Shown here: positions 57,816 through 64,000 of the stretch, piece after piece
How the letters are laid out: the number at the start of each line of letters is the position of its first letter
Position numbering within the stretch: position 1 is the stretch's first letter
Source of the DNA: Pontiella desulfatans
GTDB taxonomy: Bacteria; Verrucomicrobiota; Kiritimatiellia; Kiritimatiellales; Pontiellaceae
Assembly (NCBI RefSeq): GCF_900890425.1
Contig: NZ_CAAHFG010000001.1
Span: 124,001-188,000 of the forward strand
Direction: 5' to 3'
Length of the DNA stretch: 64,000 nucleotides
Made by a program: the position numbers and the translations under genes
Notes under the pieces: generated by a model
Database searches by the model: none
What the model was told of the DNA's origin: nothing
The model's input: the letters and a program-made list of their open reading frames with translations, nothing else

Positions 57816-58761
57816 AATAGTTCCAGAATCCTTCGGGCTCCTGGCCGATGCGCCAGCAGGCGATGCCGCGGATGGGGCGCTGGGCATAGAGGTCGTATTT
57901 GGCCTTGAGCGACTGCTGGGTTTCGTAGTGGACGTTGATGGTGACGGTTTGCTGAAAGCTGTAGTGGCCGCAATCTTCCGTCCAGGTGGATTTGATGCCC
58001 TTTTTTGAAAGCTCATCGACGATCTCGCGGTTCTTATAGGCCTTGGCGAGGGAGGGGGTTTGCCAGCCCCGGCCGTAGAGCGGGACGCCCATGACGAGCT
58101 TGTCGGCGGGAATGGTTTTGAGGGCGTAGGCATAGATGTCGCGGCACCAGGGCAGGGAGGCGATGGGCCCGTGGGAGCCGCCGCGGTAGTGCTCGTCGTA
58201 GGCCATGACCACGACGCGGTCGGCGATCATGCCGATGAAGGGATAGTCGAACGCATCGGTGGGGTTCTTGCGCTTGTGCTCCTCCCAGCGCGCCATGACG
58301 GCCACGCTGAACAGCTTGCCTTTGGGCAGGGCTTTTTTTACGGCGGCGAGAAAGTTGAGGTAGTTGGTGCCATCGGTTGAGCTCACGCTTTCGATGTCGA
58401 TCTGAACGCCGTCGAAGGGGCCGCAGCGCTCGACGATGCCGTCGATGATCCGCTGGCGGAAGGGGAGCTTGGGGTCGAGATAGATGTGGGCGAGGGTGGT
58501 GCTCCAGGGAATGGTGACGACGAGGTGGTAGCGGGTGCCGCGATTCGCGCCGGGCAGGGCGGGGGGCGAGGTGTGGCCGCCGGAGAGGTTGCCGTCGCCA
58601 TCGACCGCGGCGCTGAAGCAGCCGACATCGGTGATGGGCGATTGGGCCGGGAAATATTTTTCCTCGCCCTTCATGAGATAGGCCCAGGTTTCGGGGAAGG
58701 GTTTTGCCTGCCCGGCGATCGCGGACAGGCAGAGTAAAACGGCGATGATCTGCTTATTCAT
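57802..58761 (-). CDS. GH18 glycoside hydrolase, exported
   Basis: 319 residues with a signal peptide (1-19). The catalytic stretch Phe-Asp117-Gly-Val-Gln-Ile-Asp122-Ile-Glu124 gives the Asp and the acid Glu of family 18, with Gln at the middle Asp position, as in many YaaH-like members. Later blocks are Met-Ala-Tyr-Asp-Glu-His and Met-Gly-Val-Pro-Leu-Tyr-Gly-Arg-Gly-Trp, ending Cys-Trp-Arg-Ile-Gly-Gln-Glu. It probably cleaves N-acetylglucosamine polymers (chitin or peptidoglycan). It follows the PAS protein gene by 50 bases; the start codon is in a hairpin stem. Confidence 0.85.
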   Translation of the reverse strand: MNKQIIAVLLCLSAIAGQAKPFPETWAYLMKGEEKYFPAQSPITDVGCFSAAVDGDGNLSGGHTSPPALPGANRGTRYHLVVTIPWSTTLAHIYLDPKLPFRQRIIDGIVERCGPFDGVQIDIESVSSTDGTNYLNFLAAVKKALPKGKLFSVAVMARWEEHKRKNPTDAFDYPFIGMIADRVVVMAYDEHYRGGSHGPIASLPWCRDIYAYALKTIPADKLVMGVPLYGRGWQTPSLAKAYKNREIVDELSKKGIKSTWTEDCGHYSFQQTVTINVHYETQQSLKAKYDLYAQRPIRGIACWRIGQEPEGFWNYLLQL

Positions 58762-58785
58762 GCACCCACGGTAGGTGGGTGCATG
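58759..58785 (-). promoter_or_regulatory. Eleven-base-pair hairpin that includes the GH18 start codon
   Basis: CATGCACCCAC and GTGGGTGCATG form a perfect stem with a five-base loop. On the transcript the start codon ATG of GH18 is the 3' end of the stem, and no separate ribosome site is visible, so translation should be limited when the stem is closed. Confidence 0.6.
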
Positions 58786-58811
58786 GATTGTGTCAAGGAC
58801 AGGGCGGTTGC

Positions 58812-61800
58812 CTATGCGGCGCCGGCCTGCTCCTCGTTTTCCTTCGAGGGCATGACGATGTTGGAGCCGGAGCGCTCGAACGGGAAGACGACCGAGAGGG
58901 CCGTGATTCCGGCATCGCGGTATTCCAGTTTGGCTTCGCCCCCGAGCATGCCGATGTATCGACGGGCAAGGGTGAGGCCATATTTCATGTCGATCACGCC
59001 TTCGGCTTCCGATTCGAAGATGTCCGAGAGCAGGTCGTCGCGCGCTTCGGTTGGCGTGTAGGTCAGTTCGAAGGCAATGTTCATGCCGTTGCTATCGGCC
59101 GACTTGCGCGTGGCGTGGAGGCCAATGCGGCCCTTTTTCGTCTGTTCCAGGGCATAGCCCAGCAGGATTGACATCACCTTGCGCAGTTTCTGCCCGTCGG
59201 TGGTCACATATTTCGGCACGTTGTTGGCCGCCTGGTATTGGGCAAAACTTACCGCAAAGAACAGTTTCTTGGTTTCCACGCGGTGGCAGAACTGCCGGTC
59301 AACCTCGGCCATCAGGCCGTGCAGGTCGCACGGGGTGGGGTTCACATCGTCGCTTCCATCGGCAAGGTGGGTGAGTTCGGCGCGGTAGTTCATCATATCG
59401 ATCAACGAGCGGCAGCTATGGTTGGCGTTTGCCAGGTTGCCCTTTTGCTCGTGGGTCAGGTTGTCGGCCTGTTCCAGGATGACGGTCGATTTGACCACCG
59501 GGTTGAGGGCGGTCTGCACGGTATCGTTGAGTTCATCGACCAGCGTGCTGTTCCTGCGGCTGATTTCCTGGACTTCGGCCAGCGACTTCTTGAGTTCCGC
59601 CTGGTGTTCCAGCTTGATGCTTGCGAGTTTTTTCTCGATCTCCGTCATCTGCTCCGCTGCCTGCTCCCGCTCTTCCTTCAGGGAGGCGAGTGCCTGGTCG
59701 CGTTGCCCGATGGTTTGTTCGGCATCCTCGAGCTGCTGCATGATCGTGGTCTCGTTCTGGCGATATTCCTCGACCTGCTTGGTCAGGTTCCGGGTTTGCT
59801 CAAGCACCAGTCCATCGGCGTTTTCCTGGCTGGCTTCGAAAGCCACCTGCAGCTCCCGGAGTGCGTTCTCGGCATCCTGGCGGAATCCGGTTTCCGCCTT
59901 GAGGTCTTCGATCAACTTATTGACTTCCTCTTGCTGGGTGGCCACGCGGCGCTCAAGCTGCTGTTCCTTGGCGGAACGTTCCTTCTCCGATTTGCGCAAC
60001 TGTTCAAGCTCCTTTTTCAGGGTCTCGGTTTTCTTGGCAACAAAGGCATCCTGCCCTTCCGACTGCTGCTTGAATTTGTCTTGAGCCGCCTTGTAGGCAT
60101 CGACCACCTTGCGGTATTCACGCGCCGCCTTGGTCAGGTCTTCGTTGCGTAGTTCGAGGTTCTTTTCAACGTCGTTCTTCTCGTCGTTCACCTCGGCCAG
60201 TTGGGTCTTCAGTTCCTCTTTCGCCTTTTCCATGAACATGAGCTGGCGCTGGAGCTCCTCGGTTTCCTTCGCAATCACTTTCGATTGGTCGGTCGAGAGC
60301 TGCTTGAGGCTCGCCTGTGTTTCGGTAAGCGTGGCTTCGACCGTCTGTATGTGCCGGCGCATTTGTTCGAGTTCGGCATCGCGCTGCTGCAGGGTTTCCT
60401 CCAGGGCTTCCTTTTGTTGTTCGAGATCGCCGGCGCGTTTGCGCAGTTTGACTTCGTCCAGGCGGATTTCGGCAATATTGAGGTGGAGTTTCTGGGTTTG
60501 CCGGTCCACCAGGCTCTGTTGCCGTTTGGTCAACTGTTCCATCTTCTGTTCGATCTGCTGCTTCTCGACTTCCGCCCCTTCGCGCGCCTGAATCTGTTCG
60601 GCATATTCCCGCGCTTTCAGGTTCAGGGAATCCTCGAGTTCCTTAATGCGCCCTTCGAGATCCTTTTCATGCTGGCGCAGGGCCTTTTCGCGAATCTGCT
60701 TCTTGGCCAGCTCCTGCTTGATCGATTTGGTTTCCTGTTCGAGCCTTTGGCTGAACTGCTGACGTAGCGCGTCGAGTTCTTCCATGCTCTGGATCAGCTT
60801 TTCGGCGGCGGCCTTGCGTTCGCCCACTTCGAGCTCAAGCTCTTCCGCATGCTGTTCCGTCATGCGTTTAACCTGTTCCTGCGTGCTTTCCAGGAATTCC
60901 TTGGTTTTGGCGAGTTGTTTCTCGGCTTTGGTGCGGGCCGTGTGTTCGGCATCGAATTCGGTTTTGTTCGTTTCGGTCAGCTGTTCGATTTCCTGTTCGC
61001 GGGCCGATGAAAGCTCGTTGAGCTCCCTGCGCACCTTTTCCAGCGCATTCTGGCTGGCGCCAAGGCGGGCCTCGGCCTGTTCGCGCAGATTGGTTTCGTG
61101 TTCGTAGTGCTCGCAGATCTGCTTATGGTTGTCTTCGGCCTTGCGCAGTTCGTCTTCCTTGATGGAAAGCAGTTCCTCCCATTTCTTGCGCTTGTCGGTC
61201 TCGGCATCGAGTTCCGCCAGGCGCTTGGCCAGCTGCTCCTCGAGCTGTTCCTGGCGGGCAAGCAAAACCTGCTCGCTGCGACGCAGGGCTTCTTCGGCTC
61301 GTTTTCGTTCGGAAAGGTGTTGCTTGAACTCGTGTTCGCGGTTGCTCTTTTCGGCTTCGGCCACCTTGAGTTTCTGAATGGTTTCGGAAAGGGAGGTGGT
61401 GCTCTTGCCATAGTCGATGCGCGACTGGGCCAGCTCGCCTTTCGCATGTTTGAGCTGTTTTTCGAGCTCGCCGCGGTAGTGGTGGTATTCCTCTTCCTTT
61501 TTCTTGCGCTCGGAGACATCGAGCGAAAGCCCGACGACGCCTTCCACCAAGCCTTCCGTAGAGACCAACGGGATTTGGACCGTTTCCATCCAGCCGGATT
61601 TCGCGCGGGCTTCGTAGGGACGCTCCGAGCGGAAGAGTTTGCCGGACTTCATGGTGTCGATGGCGGATTGATCGTGGTCGCGCGGGGTGGCCGGCATCAC
61701 TTCGAAAATGGTTTTTCCAATCCACTCTTCCTGCGGGATGCCGGTGCGGTCGGCCAGTTTTTTGCTGGCATAGAGGTAGCGGCAGCGGGTGTCCTTGACG

Positions 61801-62972
61801 TGCACATCCGCCGGCAGGGAGTTGAGGATGCGGTGCATGAACTCGACTCTGCTCGAAAGCTCCGCTTTTTCGCGCTTCTGCATGCTGATGTTGCGGTGCG
61901 AACCCCAGATGCCAACGAGTTTTTTATCCTCGATGATCCCAACGATATTGTTGGTGAGATTGATTCGGTTCCCGCTCAAGTCCTGGCGAATGGATTCGAG
62001 ATCGATGGACTTGTAGCCGTCCTCGACGAAGGCCCTGATGGTCTCGTTGTTCCTGAATGCCCCCACGCCATCTTTGAGTTCGTTGATCGATTTTCCAAGC
62101 AGATCCTTGGGTTTGGCTCCATACATTGCGGCAAACGTATCGTTGCAGTCGGCCAGGACAACGTTTTCCATGATGGCTTCGGCCATCTTGTCGGGGGAGG
62201 ATGATAGGGCGATGGGCGTTTTCGGGGCCAGCTGGTAGAACCCCTCGATGGTCTCGGCCACAAAGTGTTCATAGCGGGCGGTGGCCGCCTGTTCCGCCAG
62301 TTGGGCTTCATGGAACTGGGTCACGTCCGTTACCCAGCCGATGAAGCTTTCCACTTCCTTCTTTTCGTTGAAGATCTTGTTGGCCCGGCAGGAAACATGG
62401 ACATCGCGTTCCTTGGCCTGGCGGAAGCGAAACACCTCGTTGAAGGTTCCGTTGTTTTCCACGAATGAATTCCATGCGGTTTGGAATGCCTCGCGGTCGT
62501 CGGGGTGGATGGCGCTGGCAAGCCCTTCCTTCAGTGCCTTTTTCGGGTAGAGGCCCGACATTTCCTGGAGGGAGGTGTTGATGTAGGTGCATTTCCCGAA
62601 AACATCCATCTGGAACATGCCGACATGGGCGTCGAAAAGAATGTTCTGGTAACGGTCGGCCGTCGATTTTAATTCGTGTTTGGAAAGCTCCAGCTGCTGA
62701 TTGCTTTCCACCAGTCGCTTCCGGGTGCTTCCCAACTCGCTCGTGACATCCTTCAGCTGCAGGCTGGCGGTGTGGAAGCGCCGCTGGAACAGGAAAAACA
62801 TGACGATGGAGATAATCAGCATGAAGCCAATGATGAGGTAGCTCGTCAGGCTCATTTCCACGGGCAGCATGTTTGCCAACGTGGTTTGGGCAAACGCGGC
62901 CGTCGGTAGGGCAACCAGCCCGAACAACAGTGATTTTCTTTTCCACGACATCGCTTCGCTTTTCATTTTCAT
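58812..62972 (-). CDS. Giant PAS/coiled-coil protein with degenerate histidine-kinase C-terminus
   Basis: 1386 residues from the ATG at 62972-62970 (GGCAGGAAAT upstream). Order: signal-like segment (about 9-28), one membrane segment (about 40-62), three PAS-type domains (about 100-235, 250-390, 395-520), a very long coiled coil (about 525-1130), then a region aligned with HisKA and HATPase. The phosphoacceptor position reads Glu-Leu-Asn-Asp instead of Ser-His-Glu, the N-box Asn is Tyr (Leu-Leu-Gly-Tyr-Ala-Leu-Glu-Gln-Thr), and no Asp-x-Gly-x-Gly is present. It is probably a sensor or scaffold rather than an active kinase. Confidence 0.82.
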   Translation of the reverse strand: MKMKSEAMSWKRKSLLFGLVALPTAAFAQTTLANMLPVEMSLTSYLIIGFMLIISIVMFFLFQRRFHTASLQLKDVTSELGSTRKRLVESNQQLELSKHELKSTADRYQNILFDAHVGMFQMDVFGKCTYINTSLQEMSGLYPKKALKEGLASAIHPDDREAFQTAWNSFVENNGTFNEVFRFRQAKERDVHVSCRANKIFNEKKEVESFIGWVTDVTQFHEAQLAEQAATARYEHFVAETIEGFYQLAPKTPIALSSSPDKMAEAIMENVVLADCNDTFAAMYGAKPKDLLGKSINELKDGVGAFRNNETIRAFVEDGYKSIDLESIRQDLSGNRINLTNNIVGIIEDKKLVGIWGSHRNISMQKREKAELSSRVEFMHRILNSLPADVHVKDTRCRYLYASKKLADRTGIPQEEWIGKTIFEVMPATPRDHDQSAIDTMKSGKLFRSERPYEARAKSGWMETVQIPLVSTEGLVEGVVGLSLDVSERKKKEEEYHHYRGELEKQLKHAKGELAQSRIDYGKSTTSLSETIQKLKVAEAEKSNREHEFKQHLSERKRAEEALRRSEQVLLARQEQLEEQLAKRLAELDAETDKRKKWEELLSIKEDELRKAEDNHKQICEHYEHETNLREQAEARLGASQNALEKVRRELNELSSAREQEIEQLTETNKTEFDAEHTARTKAEKQLAKTKEFLESTQEQVKRMTEQHAEELELEVGERKAAAEKLIQSMEELDALRQQFSQRLEQETKSIKQELAKKQIREKALRQHEKDLEGRIKELEDSLNLKAREYAEQIQAREGAEVEKQQIEQKMEQLTKRQQSLVDRQTQKLHLNIAEIRLDEVKLRKRAGDLEQQKEALEETLQQRDAELEQMRRHIQTVEATLTETQASLKQLSTDQSKVIAKETEELQRQLMFMEKAKEELKTQLAEVNDEKNDVEKNLELRNEDLTKAAREYRKVVDAYKAAQDKFKQQSEGQDAFVAKKTETLKKELEQLRKSEKERSAKEQQLERRVATQQEEVNKLIEDLKAETGFRQDAENALRELQVAFEASQENADGLVLEQTRNLTKQVEEYRQNETTIMQQLEDAEQTIGQRDQALASLKEEREQAAEQMTEIEKKLASIKLEHQAELKKSLAEVQEISRRNSTLVDELNDTVQTALNPVVKSTVILEQADNLTHEQKGNLANANHSCRSLIDMMNYRAELTHLADGSDDVNPTPCDLHGLMAEVDRQFCHRVETKKLFFAVSFAQYQAANNVPKYVTTDGQKLRKVMSILLGYALEQTKKGRIGLHATRKSADSNGMNIAFELTYTPTEARDDLLSDIFESEAEGVIDMKYGLTLARRYIGMLGGEAKLEYRDAGITALSVVFPFERSGSNIVMPSKENEEQAGAA

Positions 62973-63077
62973 ATTTCCTGCCTTACCATTTTGGACGCTA
63001 ATCAATCCCCATTCCAAAAGCACTTTACATGCCAAGGACGGCGCCGTGTGAAGCTGGCTGAGGTGGGTGGTTGAGTC

Positions 63078-63105
63078 ATTATCACACCTCACAAGGTGTG
63101 ATAAT
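63078..63105. repeat. Twelve-base-pair ATTATCACACCT hairpin
   Basis: ATTATCACACCT and AGGTGTGATAAT form a perfect stem with loop CACA. It begins seven bases after the stop of the small anchored protein and precedes the PAS gene. No T run follows, so it is a palindrome rather than a classical terminator. Confidence 0.7.
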
Positions 63106-63111
63106 CACCGC

Positions 63112-63411
63112 CTAGCGGTTCTTTTGGAAAAGCAAGAGGAGTCCGGCCATGAAAACCGTGTAGCCGGATAGTTTGGCTGAGGGAGTTGAAGCCGTTTGCG
63201 GAGTTTTCCCATCGGGACCGGGAGGCGGTTGCGCCATGTTGGGCCGGTCCATGGGAGGCGGTTCGGGGGCCTCGAATGGAGGCCGCGTGGTGGGGGGATG
63301 CGGTTGCCGGTTTGCCGGGGCCAAGTTGGCAAAGGCCGGTGGAATTGTTGCTGCGCCGATGGCGAGCATCAATTGCATTGCATTCTTGCGGTTGTACCTT
63401 GTCGGGGCCAT
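63112..63411 (-). CDS. Small proline-rich exported protein with a C-terminal membrane anchor
   Basis: 99 residues from the ATG at 63411-63409 (a second ATG at 63378 is possible). The N-terminus is a signal peptide (Met-Leu-Ala-Ile-Gly-Ala-Ala-Thr to Ala-Phe-Ala-Asn). A Pro/Gln/Asn-rich middle is followed by Leu-Ser-Gly-Tyr-Thr-Val-Phe-Met-Ala-Gly-Leu-Leu-Leu-Leu-Phe, a membrane segment, and a basic tail. The Ser-Gly-Tyr-x-Val-Phe entry is repeated in the next gene. A sorting signal is possible but no sortase was found. Confidence 0.6.
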   Translation of the reverse strand: MAPTRYNRKNAMQLMLAIGAATIPPAFANLAPANRQPHPPTTRPPFEAPEPPPMDRPNMAQPPPGPDGKTPQTASTPSAKLSGYTVFMAGLLLLFQKNR

Positions 63412-63490
63412 GTTGTTCTTGGCATGGATGCGGCGTGCCGCGCGGTTCCACTTGGGGAACCGGGAGACGGGCTCCCGATTCCCGGTGTGC

Positions 63491-64000
63491 CTAGCCTTCT
63501 TTGTCCAGATCCTTGGGGGAGCGGCGCAGCACAAGCAGTACGGTGCCGAAAAACACGATGTAGCCCGCCACCCTGGGGCCCTGCGGGGCTGCGTCCGCCA
63601 TGGCGGGTGCTGCCGGTTGGGCCGGGGCTGTTGCAACCGGGGCCTGCGACGGTTGGGTGGTCTGCATCGTCTTTAACAGCGACTCGAGTTTGGGCTTGGC
63701 GGACGACGAGGCTACCGAACCCGTGGAGTTGACCTCGATACGGTCGATGGCCGCAAGCAGGGCTTTCTGGGTTTTGATCGAGTTGTCGTTGCGCTCGTCT
63801 TCGGCGCGGATGATCATCATGTTGTCTTGGATGACCGGGGGGAGGAGCCGGCAACCGGGGGCGGCCACCAGTCGTTTCTCCACAATCATCTTTTTGATGG
63901 CATCCTTTTTCTTTGCCGGATGCAGGTTGTGTTCTATCCGCACGGTGCCCGTATCCCCGACGATCAGTTTGCGACTGGTGTCGGCCAGGAAAACGTCGAA
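63491..64000 (-). CDS. Membrane-anchored protein, C-terminal part
   Basis: The gene starts beyond the right edge; 169 codons are visible. The N-terminal part in the window is Lys/Ile-rich and holds Asp-Thr-Gly-Thr-Val-Arg and Arg-Leu-Val-Ala-Ala-Pro-Gly-Cys. A Pro/Ala/Gln-rich linker leads to Val-Ala-Gly-Tyr-Ile-Val-Phe-Phe-Gly-Thr-Val-Leu-Leu-Val-Leu and a charged tail. No family recognised. It lies upstream of the small anchored protein and shares its anchor type, so a common envelope role is likely. Confidence 0.6.
   Translation of the reverse strand, partial: FDVFLADTSRKLIVGDTGTVRIEHNLHPAKKKDAIKKMIVEKRLVAAPGCRLLPPVIQDNMMIIRAEDERNDNSIKTQKALLAAIDRIEVNSTGSVASSSAKPKLESLLKTMQTTQPSQAPVATAPAQPAAPAMADAAPQGPRVAGYIVFFGTVLLVLRRSPKDLDKEG

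Noticed and set aside
58812-59900. Active histidine kinase at the end of the PAS protein
   Set aside because: Phosphoacceptor His, N-box Asn and the G1 motif are all missing in the best alignment I can make by eye.
1-64000. tRNA, rRNA, tmRNA or riboswitch genes
   Set aside because: I looked in the larger gaps and found no cloverleaf, no rRNA-like sequence and no recognisable riboswitch core; an Infernal or tRNAscan run would be decisive.

Overview
The window looks like a chromosomal segment of a Gram-negative bacterium of the PVC group, most likely close to Kiritimatiellota or Verrucomicrobiota. This is inferred from a TAT-exported sulfatase, a eukaryote-type HisA, a lone type II pseudopilin, outer-membrane beta-barrels with an RND pump, and many short palindromes between genes. 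No rRNA, tRNA, phage, insertion sequence or CRISPR was recognised.

Layout. 1-8.6 kb (minus strand): the start of a GAF/sigma-54 activator, poly(A) polymerase, a DUF4186 protein, and a tripartite efflux operon whose first reading frame runs from a MarR regulator straight into a TolC protein. 8.7-12.2 kb: an intact class I fumarase followed by two fumarase 3' remnants, one on each side of a dienelactone hydrolase. 12.3-26.1 kb: sulfatase, DUF481 barrel, WbuC-like cupin, eukaryote-type hisA, metG, a porin-like protein, an Lrp regulator overlapping an aminotransferase, an AddB-like nuclease carrying in-frame palindromes, and a beta-CASP hydrolase. 26.1-33.2 kb: an acyclic carotenoid cluster (hydrolase, crtI, crtB, cruF, a crtD-like desaturase and a glycosyltransferase). 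33.4-36.4 kb: hcp and a divergent subtilase. 36.5-50.5 kb: a membrane-lipid and oxidative-stress island with an ECF sigma factor, zinc anti-sigma factor, desaturase, DUF1295 protein, three cyclopropane-synthase-type methyltransferases, COG2907 and DUF1365 proteins, a lipocalin, glutathione peroxidase, fasciclin, an SDR and an SRPBCC protein. 50.7-56.3 kb: nadK, queA, a pseudopilin, purD-purE, a MazE-Doc toxin-antitoxin pair and a DUF2892 protein. 56.5-64 kb: an unrecognised exported protein lying between two related palindromes, a GH18 hydrolase, a very long PAS/coiled-coil protein with a degenerate kinase end, and two proteins with similar C-terminal membrane anchors.

How the genes may work together. 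The strongest new signal is a two-part motif, AAGGTTTY-N12-GAACAS on the coding strand. It is near-identical upstream of the fasciclin gene, the SDR-SRPBCC pair and crtB, and looser before the seven-gene methyltransferase/lipoprotein operon. With an ECF sigma/anti-sigma pair in the same block, this suggests one regulon joining carotenoid synthesis, lipid methylation and desaturation, peroxide removal and surface proteins, comparable in content to the sigmaE-ChrR photooxidative response of alphaproteobacteria. That regulon is an inference.

A second theme is palindromes at or inside gene ends. Several contain the stop codon, one contains a start codon, and one block is translated in frame inside the nuclease gene.
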